A model generated the notes under the pieces. The model saw only the letters and a list, made by a program, of their open reading frames with translations, was not told where the DNA came from and did not search any database. A program made the position numbers and the translations under genes. From Paractinoplanes rishiriensis (GTDB lineage: Bacteria; Actinomycetota; Actinomycetes; Mycobacteriales; Micromonosporaceae), in NCBI RefSeq assembly GCF_016862375.1, contig NZ_BOMV01000055.1:124001-188000 (forward strand): a stretch of DNA of 64,000 nt, written 5' to 3'. Positions within the stretch are counted from its first letter, which is position 1. The number at the start of each line of letters is the position of its first letter. Below are positions 33,990 to 41,692 of the stretch, in pieces.

Positions 33990-34586
33990 ATGACCCCGGC
34001 ATGCAAGACTCTGGCCATGAGCAAGGCGTCCCTGGATCGCCCCGGCCCGTGGACCGAGGCGGAATATCTCGCGCTGGATCGGGCCTCCGACCGCATCGAG
34101 TTGATCGACGGGAGACTCCAGGTGAGCCCGGGACCCACGTGGGAGCATCAAGAGATCTCCTTTCGCCTCCATACCGCCATCCAGGAGGCCGCGTCGGCGA
34201 CCAAGCTTCGCGTCGCCGAAGGCGTCAACGTGCGGCTGGCAACCGACCGCCTGGTCATTCCCGACCTGGTCGTGGCCGACCTCGACCGGCGGCGCGTCGG
34301 CCTGGTCACCGATGCCGCCGAGGTGATCCTGGTAGCCGAGAGCACGTCGCCCAGCAATGCCGACACCGACCGCACCCGGAAGATGCGGCTCTACGAGGTC
34401 GCCCGAATCCCCTGGTACCTCCTCGTCGAGCCGGACATGACCGACTACGAGTCGATTCGCCTGCGACTGTTCCAACTGCAGGGCAGCGAGTACACACCGC
34501 ATGCCATAGCAGAGCACGGCGAAATCCTCACCGCGAACGTACCGTTCCCGCTCGCCATCGCGACCACTGACCTGATCCGGCCCTGA
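33990..34586 (+). CDS. Uma2-family protein, tandem paralogue
   Basis: The protein (198 aa from ATG 33990; an internal ATG at 34017 would give 189) has WTEAEYLALDRASDRIELIDGRLQVSPGP, WEHQEISFRLH, IPDLVVADLD, VILVAESTSPSNADTDR, KMRLYEVARIPWYLLVEP, the complete Uma2 pattern with PD, E and K residues in place. I chose 33990 because it aligns with the start of the first copy relative to the shared promoter repeat. The two copies have diverged substantially in sequence. Confidence 0.85.
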   Translation: MTPACKTLAMSKASLDRPGPWTEAEYLALDRASDRIELIDGRLQVSPGPTWEHQEISFRLHTAIQEAASATKLRVAEGVNVRLATDRLVIPDLVVADLDRRRVGLVTDAAEVILVAESTSPSNADTDRTRKMRLYEVARIPWYLLVEPDMTDYESIRLRLFQLQGSEYTPHAIAEHGEILTANVPFPLAIATTDLIRP

Positions 34587-34891
34587 CCCCCTGACGGATC
34601 GCCGGCACCCGGGCGAATCGTCATCTCCGAGTTGAAGCCGTCGCCGCCGACCTGGGCCGCCACCACCGCCGTCACGTCCTCGATCGCGGTTCGGACGGGG
34701 GCCGGGAGGTCGATCGCATCGCGTTTTCCTCCGGTTGAGTAGGAAATTGCTCGACTACCGAAACGCCAGCAGCCATCATCGTCGCGGGGTCCGGTGCTGT
34801 CGAAGCCCGGGCGTGTCGCAGAGTGTGCAATACTTCCGGCACCGCGGACGAAAGTTTCAGAGCGACCCCCGCGGAGGGCGAGGAGAGTCGG
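34587..34891. promoter_or_regulatory. Intergenic region before LacI regulator with CGAAAGTTTC site
   Basis: No gene is supported in these 305 bases. CGAAAGTTTC at 34849-34858 matches sites in front of the ABC/GH3 genes (39109-39118 complement, 39279-39288) and is a candidate autoregulatory operator of the LacI gene starting at 34892. Confidence 0.45.
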
Positions 34892-35929
34892 ATGGCCGTG
34901 GGCGGACGACGGGTGACGATCGCGACCATCGCGGAAGCGGCCGGGGTGTCGGTACCCACGGTGTCCCGAGTGCTCAACGGTCGTACTGATGTGTCGCCGG
35001 AGACGCGCGACCGGATCGAGCACCTCCTCCGGGAGCACGATTATCGCCCCCGTAACTCTCGCCAGCCGTTGCGCGCCGGCCTCATCGACCTCGTCTTCCA
35101 CGATCTGGACAGCCCGTGGGCGGTCGAATTGATCCGTGGTGTGGAGGAAGTGACCCATGCCGCGGGGGTCGGCACGGTCATCTCGGCGGTGCACCGGCGG
35201 ACCGCGTCGACCCGGCAGTGGCTGCAGAATCTCCGGGCCCGCCAGTCCGACGGCGTGATCCTGGTGATCTCGGACGGGGCCGGTCCGGTCAGCACCGAGC
35301 TGCACCGGCTCAACGTACCGATGGTCATCATCGACCCGGCCGGCGGGACCGCGGCGGACGTGCCGACCATCGGCGCCACCAACTGGTCCGGTGGCCGCAG
35401 CGCCACCGAGCACCTGATCGCCAAGGGGCACCGGCGGATCGGGCTGGTCGAAGGGCCCAAAAACCTGCTGTGCAGCCGGGCCCGCCTGGACGGTTACCGG
35501 GCCGCGCTGGAGGAGGCAGGCCTGCGGGTCGACAAGCGCCTCATCGAGCCGGGCGACTTCCGGCACGAGGGTGGCTTCACCGCGGCCGAGCGCCTCCTCG
35601 ACCGGGACGACCCGCCGACCGCGATCTTCGCCTCCAGCGACCAGATGGCGCTGGGCGTCTACGAGGCGGCCCGCCGGCGCGGACTGCGGGTGCCGGACGA
35701 CCTGAGCGTGGTCGGCTTCGACGACCTGCCGGAGGCGCGCTGGTCGTCGCCGCCGCTGACCACCGTGCGCCAGCCGCTCGCCGACATGGGCGGGCTCGCC
35801 GCGCGCACCGTCCTGCGGATGTCACGCGGCGAACCCATCGAAACCCCCCGGGTCGAACTGGCCACGGAACTCGTGGTCCGGGAGAGCACTGCCCTACTTG
35901 CCGAAGCCCGCCGTCAGACCACTCAGTAG
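34892..35929 (+). CDS. LacI-family regulator of the ABC importer/GH3 locus
   Basis: The protein (345 aa) has the LacI HTH (VTIATIAEAAGVSVPTVSRVLNGRTDVSPETRDRI), then a periplasmic-binding-protein-like ligand domain with GATNWSGGRSATEHLIAKGHRRIGLV and FDDLPEARWSSPPLTTVRQPLADMG. The start ATG at 34892 has a GAGGAGAG site. It is convergent with the sugar importer genes, overlapping the last one by 36 bp. A shared CGAAAGTTTC-like site suggests it represses the importer and the glycosidase, and itself. Confidence 0.9.
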   Translation: MAVGGRRVTIATIAEAAGVSVPTVSRVLNGRTDVSPETRDRIEHLLREHDYRPRNSRQPLRAGLIDLVFHDLDSPWAVELIRGVEEVTHAAGVGTVISAVHRRTASTRQWLQNLRARQSDGVILVISDGAGPVSTELHRLNVPMVIIDPAGGTAADVPTIGATNWSGGRSATEHLIAKGHRRIGLVEGPKNLLCSRARLDGYRAALEEAGLRVDKRLIEPGDFRHEGGFTAAERLLDRDDPPTAIFASSDQMALGVYEAARRRGLRVPDDLSVVGFDDLPEARWSSPPLTTVRQPLADMGGLAARTVLRMSRGEPIETPRVELATELVVRESTALLAEARRQTTQ

Positions 35930-36763
35930 CTGCCGGCGCCCGATCGCGTACATCAAAATGATGGGGATGGTAGTGAGGGTGACCGACGCCGCGATGGCGG
36001 GCACGTTGACGCCGAACTGACCCTGGAACGTCCAGAGCGCGAGCGGCATGGTGCGCTGGTCGGGACTCTGGGTGAGCACCAGGGGCAGCAGGAAGCCGTT
36101 CCAGATGCCCAGCGCGTTGTAGATCGTCACGGTGACCAGCGCCGGGCGGGTGAGCGGGAACGCGAGCCGCCACAGCGTGCCCCACTCGGTGGCGCCGTCC
36201 ATCCGCATCGACTCGAACAGCTCCCGCGGCACGTCCCGGATGAAGTTGGACAGCACCAGGACGGACAGCGGGATGGCGAACGCGATGGACGGCAGGATGA
36301 TCGCCAACAGCGTGTCGTACATCTTCAACCGGATGATGATCAGATAGACCGGGATGATCACCGCCTGCAGCGGGATCGCGAGGCCCATCAGGAACAGCGT
36401 GTTCATCGACCGGAGCCAGCGGCTGCCGACACCGCGGACGATCGCGTACGCCGCCATGAACGAGATCACGACGGCCGGTATCACCGCGCCGATCGAGACG
36501 ATCACGCTGTTCATGAAGTACCGGACGATGTCGTTCTCGATGACCAGCTTGTAGTTGTCGAATGTCGGTTCGCTCGGCGGGGCGAACGTGTTGGTGGTGA
36601 AGTAGTTCGCCTGGGTCTTGAAACTGGTGATGACGATCCAGTAGATCGGGATCATCACGATCAGCAGCCAGATCCAGCCGAGGCTGCCGCCGATCCAGTT
36701 CAGCCGGAGGATCCGGCCGACCGGGGTGATGCGCCGTGGCGCGGTGTGGGGGATCGTCGCCAC
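35894..36763 (-). CDS. Carbohydrate ABC transporter permease (MalG-like)
   Basis: The 289-residue permease has six helices and the EAA motif near the C-terminus (ESMRMDGATEWGTLWRLAFPLTRPAL). It is the last gene of the binding protein-permease-permease operon, one base after the previous permease. As usual in actinomycetes no ATPase gene is present, so a shared MsiK-type ATPase presumably powers it. Confidence 0.93.
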   Translation of the reverse strand: MATIPHTAPRRITPVGRILRLNWIGGSLGWIWLLIVMIPIYWIVITSFKTQANYFTTNTFAPPSEPTFDNYKLVIENDIVRYFMNSVIVSIGAVIPAVVISFMAAYAIVRGVGSRWLRSMNTLFLMGLAIPLQAVIIPVYLIIIRLKMYDTLLAIILPSIAFAIPLSVLVLSNFIRDVPRELFESMRMDGATEWGTLWRLAFPLTRPALVTVTIYNALGIWNGFLLPLVLTQSPDQRTMPLALWTFQGQFGVNVPAIAASVTLTTIPIILMYAIGRRQLLSGLTAGFGK

Positions 36764-36764
36764 G

Positions 36765-37688
36765 TCACATACCTTCCAACTGGCTCTCGTTGCCCTTGCC
36801 GCCGAGCCGGCGCAGCAGTTGGGCGAGGATCAGGCCGAGGACCACGATGATCACGGCGATCGCCGAGGCCGGGCCCATCAGGTTGGCCTGGAAGCCGGTC
36901 TGATACATCTCCAGGGCCAGGGCCCGGGTGGAGTCGCCGGGGCCGCCGGCGGTGAGCACGTAGATCAGGTCGAAGAACGTCAGCGAACCGACGACCATCA
37001 GCGTCGAGGACGTGATGATCGTGTACTTCAGCTGCGGAAACGTGATGCTGAAGAACTGGCGCACCCGGCCGGCACCGTCGATCTGCGCCGCCTCGTACAG
37101 CGAATGCGGAATTTGCCGTACCGCGCCCTGGTAGATCAGCGAATGGAACGGGATGAACTGCCAGGACACCACGAAGACCAGCACGCCCATGGCCAGCGTC
37201 GAGTCACCGAGCCAGTCCTGGTTGAGCCATTCGATCCCGAAGCCGGAGCCGATGCCGAAGTTCGGGTCGAGCAGGGCCTTGTAGGTGATCGAGATGGCGG
37301 TCGCGGACAGCAGCAGCGGCACGAAGTAGAGCACGGCCAGCAGCGATCGGTACCGCTTGTGCGCCGCGATGAACACCCCGATCAGGATGGAGATCGGGGT
37401 CTGCACCAGCCAGGACAGGATCATGATCTCGAACGTGACCCAGATGGCGTGCGGCAGGCCGGGGTCGGCGAGCAGGGCCTTCCAGCTGGTCAGCCCGGTG
37501 GGCTGGATGGTGCCGATGCCGTTCCAGGTGGTGAAGCTGAGGGCGAGGACGCCGAGCAGCGGGATGACCCCGAACGCGATGAACATGATCAGCGCGGGCA
37601 GGGCCATCCAGAGTACGGGCCCGCTCCGCCCGCCGCTCGCAGTCTTGGTCTCCTGCGCGCGTACGGCGGGCGGAGCGATCGTCGTCAT
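36765..37688 (-). CDS. Carbohydrate ABC transporter permease (MalF-like)
   Basis: The 307-residue permease has six helices and the EAA motif (YEAAQIDGAGRVRQFFSITFPQLK, near residue 215). The start overlaps the binding-protein stop codon (ATGA). It pairs with the MalG-like permease that follows. Confidence 0.93.
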   Translation of the reverse strand: MTTIAPPAVRAQETKTASGGRSGPVLWMALPALIMFIAFGVIPLLGVLALSFTTWNGIGTIQPTGLTSWKALLADPGLPHAIWVTFEIMILSWLVQTPISILIGVFIAAHKRYRSLLAVLYFVPLLLSATAISITYKALLDPNFGIGSGFGIEWLNQDWLGDSTLAMGVLVFVVSWQFIPFHSLIYQGAVRQIPHSLYEAAQIDGAGRVRQFFSITFPQLKYTIITSSTLMVVGSLTFFDLIYVLTAGGPGDSTRALALEMYQTGFQANLMGPASAIAVIIVVLGLILAQLLRRLGGKGNESQLEGM

Positions 37689-39025
37689 TTACCGATGACC
37701 CCGTTCATGGCGTCGACCCACTGCTGCGGGGTGACCTGCAGCTGGAACAGCTTGGCGATGTTGTCCAGCAGGGTCTCGGCCGCGGTCGGGCTGAGCGCCT
37801 GGTCCCAGGACTGGGCGAAGACCTTGGCGTTGGCCGCGATCGTCGACATGTCCTTCTGGAACTGCGCGTCCTCGCCGGTGAACAGCGACTCGCTGCCCTT
37901 GAGGACCGGGACGCCGCCGGACTTGACCCAGCCGGCCTTCTCCTCCTCGTCCACCATGGTGGTGGAGAGGAACTTCTTGGCCGTCTCCTTCGCCTCGGCG
38001 GTCGCCTTCGACGAGATCGACACGTACTGGCCGGGGTTGCCGACGGTGCTGCTCGGGTCGCCCTTGCCGCCCTCGACCGGCGGGAAGTTCATCCAGCCGA
38101 GCCCGCCGGACTTGACGAAGTCGCCGCCGTCGGCCTTCTGGATGCCGTACGACCACGCGCCGTGCACCATCATCGCGGCCTTGCCGGTGTAGAGCAGCGC
38201 CTGGTCGGCGTTCGAGTCGGCGGTGGTCGACGAGAAGCCCTTCTGGAAGCCGTTCGCCTTCACCAGGTCCTGGATCTTGGTGAGCATGTCCAGCACGGCC
38301 GGGTTGGACCAGGCGTTGGCCTCGCCCGCGAAGACGGCGTCGAAGACCTCGGGGCCGGCGGTGCGGTCGAGCAGGAACTCGAGCCACATCATGTTCGTCC
38401 AGCGGGACTGGCCACCGAGCGAGAACGGCGCGATCTTGGCGGCGTTGAACTTCGGCACCAGCGCCATGATCTCGCCCCACGACTTCGGGGGCTGCACGCC
38501 GACCTTCTCGAAGACCTTCTTGTTGTAGTACAGGACGATCGGCTGCACGGTCTCGATCGGCATCGCGTAGATCTTGCCGTTGACCGTGGCGGCTCCGAAC
38601 GACGACGGCAGGATCTTGTCCTTGACCGCGGCGTTCTGGGCGAACCAGTCGGTGAGGTCCTCGACCTGGTTGGAACCCACGTACTCCTTGAGGCCGCCGC
38701 CGCCCCAGCCCCAGATCAGCGTGGGACCCTCACCGGCGCCGAGCGACGTCTTGATCTTCTGCTTGTACGCGTCGTTCTGGAAGAACGTGGGCGTGATCTT
38801 GGTGCTCGGGTTGGCGGCGTTGAAGCGGTCGACCGCGGCCTTGCGGATCGGCTCGCCCGGCTCGCCGCTCAGCGACCAGTAGGTGGCCGCGCCGCCGGCG
38901 GCCGCGCCGCCGTTGTCGGTCTTCTCGCTGGGACCCGAACTACCACAGGCCGCGAGAGCCGCGGCGCTCGCGGTTCCCGCGGCCAGGCCCAAAAAGTTTC
39001 GCCGGGAGATATTTCTATTGATCAC
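37685..39025 (-). CDS. Carbohydrate ABC substrate-binding lipoprotein
   Basis: The protein (446 aa from the GTG at 39025, GGAG six bases upstream) has a twin-arginine motif (SRRNFLGLA) and lipobox (ALAAC). The mature part is an extracellular-binding-protein family 1 fold: ATYWSLSGEPGEPIRK, KIKTSLGAGEGPTLIWGWGGGGLKEYV, the LYYNKKVFEKVGVQPPKSW hinge and GKAAMMVHGAWSYG. It captures a sugar, probably an oligosaccharide from plant polymers, given the neighbouring GH3 enzyme. Confidence 0.92.
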   Translation of the reverse strand: MINRNISRRNFLGLAAGTASAAALAACGSSGPSEKTDNGGAAAGGAATYWSLSGEPGEPIRKAAVDRFNAANPSTKITPTFFQNDAYKQKIKTSLGAGEGPTLIWGWGGGGLKEYVGSNQVEDLTDWFAQNAAVKDKILPSSFGAATVNGKIYAMPIETVQPIVLYYNKKVFEKVGVQPPKSWGEIMALVPKFNAAKIAPFSLGGQSRWTNMMWLEFLLDRTAGPEVFDAVFAGEANAWSNPAVLDMLTKIQDLVKANGFQKGFSSTTADSNADQALLYTGKAAMMVHGAWSYGIQKADGGDFVKSGGLGWMNFPPVEGGKGDPSSTVGNPGQYVSISSKATAEAKETAKKFLSTTMVDEEEKAGWVKSGGVPVLKGSESLFTGEDAQFQKDMSTIAANAKVFAQSWDQALSPTAAETLLDNIAKLFQLQVTPQQWVDAMNGVIGK

Positions 39026-39106
39026 GTTGATCTCCGTACTCGGACGCCACGGGCGGGCCGCGGCGAGTGGATCGTCGTGGGGCTGGTAGCCACCGTCACA
39101 AAGACT

Positions 39107-39162
39107 GCAACTTTCGAACGGTGACCGCAAGTTAACGTGAGGTTTCGTTAACGTAGGGTTTC
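39107..39162. promoter_or_regulatory. Operator-like sites before the ABC importer/GH3 genes, with 16-bp tandem repeat
   Basis: GCAACTTTCGAACG (39107-39120) is followed by two tandem 16-base units, GTTAACGTGAGGTTTC (39131-39146) and GTTAACGTAGGGTTTC (39147-39162). CGAAAC half-sites recur in the complement. Likely LacI-type operator region between divergent binding-protein and GH3 genes. Confidence 0.5.
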
Positions 39163-39278
39163 GGCTTGATCATGTCAAGGGTCTTGCTCTGGTCGCGCTC
39201 CCAAGGCAAGAGTAGACGCCGGCGCGCCCGCCCGCGGGCGACCCTCGTGAGGTACTTGGAGCGCGCTGTGCAATGACT

Positions 39279-39295
39279 GAAAGTTTCGTAACTTC
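39279..39295 (+). promoter_or_regulatory. Inverted-repeat site before GH3 start
   Basis: AAGTT-TCGT-AACTT (39281-39294) forms a short inverted repeat and GAAAGTTTCG matches the site upstream of the LacI gene. It lies just before the GGAGGAG ribosome site of the GH3 gene. Confidence 0.45.
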
Positions 39296-39310
39296 CGGAG
39301 GAGCTGCGCC

Positions 39311-41671
39311 GTGACCGCAGAGCAGGCGAACCAGCCATGGCAGGACCCGGCGCTACCCGTCGCAGAACGAGTGGAGTTGTTGCTGGCCGAAATGACCAGC
39401 GAGGAGAAGCTAGCCCAACTCGGCAGCCGGTGGGTCGGCAACGACATGAAGGATGCCGAAGTTGAAACCTCACCGGCCGACCCGGAAGAGGCGTTGAACG
39501 TCGCGCCGATGCAGGACGTCTTCGCCGCCTCCGGGACCGTTCCGCTCGCCGAGGCGAGCCGCAACGGCCTCGGCCACCTCACCCGGGTGTATGGAAGCAC
39601 CCCGGTCACCGCCGCTGAGGGCGCCGCCGAAGTGATCCGCCAGCAGCGCGTCGTGCTGGCCAACTCCCGACTTGGCATACCTGCCATCGTGCACGAGGAG
39701 TGCCTTACCGGCTTCACTTCCTTCGGAGCTACCGTCTATCCGGCGGCGATTGCCTGGGGCGCCACCTTCGATCCGGAACTTGTCGAGCGGATGGCCGCCG
39801 CGATCGGCCGGGACATGGCGGCCCTCGGCATCCACCAGGGTCTGTCCCCGGTGCTCGACGTGGTCCGCGACTACCGCTGGGGCCGGGTCGAGGAGACCAT
39901 CGGCGAGGACCCGTACCTGGTCGCCCTGCTCGGCGCCGGCTACGTGCGCGGCCTGCAGAGCGCCGGCGTGCTGGCCACCCTCAAGCACTTCGCCGGGTAT
40001 TCGGCCTCGCGCGGCGCCCGCAACCACGGCCCGGTGCCGATGGGCCGCCGCGAGCTGCTCGACCTGATCCTGCCGACCTTCGAGACGGCGATCCGGGAGG
40101 CCGGCGCCGCTTCGGTGATGAACTCGTACTCGGACGTCGACGGGGTGCCGGCCGGCGCCGACCCGTGGCTGCTCACCGAGGTGCTGCGCGAGCAGTGGGG
40201 CTTCACCGGCACGGTGGTCTCCGACTACTGGGCGGTGCCGTTCCTGGCCACCATGCACCGGATCGCGGCCGACACGGTCGACGCCGGCGCGCAGGCGCTG
40301 GCCGCCGGCATCGACGTCGAGCTGCCGGACACGCTCGGTTACGGCCCCGGCCTCATCGGCCGCGTCCCCGGGGAGATCGTCGACCGGGCCGCCCGCCGGG
40401 CGCTCACCCACAAGGCCGAGCTGGGCCTGCTCGACGCCGGCTGGACCCCGGAGGCGTCGGTGGCCGCCGCCGAGGGCGTCGACCTGGACTCCCCCGCGAA
40501 CCGGGCACTGGCCCGCGAGATGGCCGAGAAGTCGATCGTGCTGCTCGACCCGGGCCGCGCGCTGCCGCTGGACCCGGCGCTGCGCAAGGTCGCGGTGGTC
40601 GGCCCGGTCGCGGCCAACCCGCGGACGTTCATGGGCTGTTACGCGTTCCCCAACCACGTGCTCCCCCGCTATCCGGAGGCCGGCCTCGGCATCGACGTGC
40701 CGACCGCGGTGGACGCGCTGCGCGCCGAACTCCCGGACGCCGAGATCGTGCACGAGGCGGGCTGCGACGTGATCGGCGACGACCGTTCGGGCTTCGCGGC
40801 CGCGGTGGCGGCGGCCCGCGGCGCCGACCTGTGCGTGGCGATGGTGGGCGACCTGGCCGGCCTGTTCGGGCACGGCACCTCGGGCGAGGGCTGCGACGCC
40901 GAGGACCTGCGCCTGCCCGGCGTGCAGGGCGCCCTGCTGGACGAGCTGCTGGCGGCCGGCACCCCGGTGGTGGTCGTGGTGGTCTCCGGGCGCCCGTACG
41001 CGCTCGGCTCGTTCGCGGACCGGGCGGCCGGCCTGGTCCAGGCGTTCATGCCGGGCGAGGAGGGCGGCGCCGCGATCGCCGGCATCCTCAGCGGGCGGGT
41101 CCAGCCCAGCGCCAAGCTGCCGGTGCAGGTCCCCCGGCACCCCGGCGGACAGCCTGGCACCTACCTCCAGCCGGTCCTGGGCGCCGAGAACAGCGGTGTC
41201 AGCAACCTGGACCCGACGCCGCTGTTCCCGTTCGGCCACGGCAGGGCGTACACCTCTTTTGGGGTTGATGATTTGCGGATCAGCGACCGCAACGTGCCCA
41301 CCGACGGCGAGTTCAGCGTGACGGTGCGGGTCCGCAACACCGGCGAGCGCGCCGGCGACGAGGTGGTGCAGCTCTACCTGCGGGACGTGGTCGCGCAGGT
41401 CACCCGGCCGGTGCGGCAGCTGACCGGGTTCGCCCGGGTGCCGCTGGAGCCGGGCGAGGCCAAGGACGTGCGGTTCCTGGTGCACACCGACCGGACCGCG
41501 TTCACCGGCCGCGACTACCGCCGGATCGTGGAACCGGGCGACCTCGAGATCCTCGTCGGTACTTCCGCAACCGACCTGCCATGTTCCGGAACGGTGACCC
41601 TCACCGGAGCCGTCCGGGAGACCGGCCGGGACCGTCAGTTGATCACTCCGGTGGAGGTGCAGAAAATCTGA
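39311..41671 (+). CDS. Glycoside hydrolase family 3 (beta-glucosidase/beta-xylosidase type), cytosolic
   Basis: The 786-residue protein has no signal peptide, so it acts inside the cell on imported oligosaccharides. The GH3 N-terminal TIM barrel (about 15-350) shows LKHFAGYSASRGARNHGPVPM and the nucleophile Asp in TGTVVSDYWAV (about residue 307); the alpha/beta sandwich domain follows with KSIVLLDPGRALPLD and LCVAMVGDLAGLFGHGTSGEG. A C-terminal FnIII-like domain (about 680-760) ends it. The GTG start has a GGAGGA site. It is divergent from the sugar importer and probably under the same LacI control. Glucose, xylose or arabinose specificity cannot be read. Confidence 0.9.
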   Translation: MTAEQANQPWQDPALPVAERVELLLAEMTSEEKLAQLGSRWVGNDMKDAEVETSPADPEEALNVAPMQDVFAASGTVPLAEASRNGLGHLTRVYGSTPVTAAEGAAEVIRQQRVVLANSRLGIPAIVHEECLTGFTSFGATVYPAAIAWGATFDPELVERMAAAIGRDMAALGIHQGLSPVLDVVRDYRWGRVEETIGEDPYLVALLGAGYVRGLQSAGVLATLKHFAGYSASRGARNHGPVPMGRRELLDLILPTFETAIREAGAASVMNSYSDVDGVPAGADPWLLTEVLREQWGFTGTVVSDYWAVPFLATMHRIAADTVDAGAQALAAGIDVELPDTLGYGPGLIGRVPGEIVDRAARRALTHKAELGLLDAGWTPEASVAAAEGVDLDSPANRALAREMAEKSIVLLDPGRALPLDPALRKVAVVGPVAANPRTFMGCYAFPNHVLPRYPEAGLGIDVPTAVDALRAELPDAEIVHEAGCDVIGDDRSGFAAAVAAARGADLCVAMVGDLAGLFGHGTSGEGCDAEDLRLPGVQGALLDELLAAGTPVVVVVVSGRPYALGSFADRAAGLVQAFMPGEEGGAAIAGILSGRVQPSAKLPVQVPRHPGGQPGTYLQPVLGAENSGVSNLDPTPLFPFGHGRAYTSFGVDDLRISDRNVPTDGEFSVTVRVRNTGERAGDEVVQLYLRDVVAQVTRPVRQLTGFARVPLEPGEAKDVRFLVHTDRTAFTGRDYRRIVEPGDLEILVGTSATDLPCSGTVTLTGAVRETGRDRQLITPVEVQKI

Positions 41672-41692
41672 ACTGTGCCCGAATGGGCAAGA

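Noticed and set aside
39470..41485. 671-codon leftward frame opposite the GH3 gene
   Set aside because: Antisense of a well-supported GH3 enzyme; composition (His, Gln, Arg, Gly) is that of a shadow frame.
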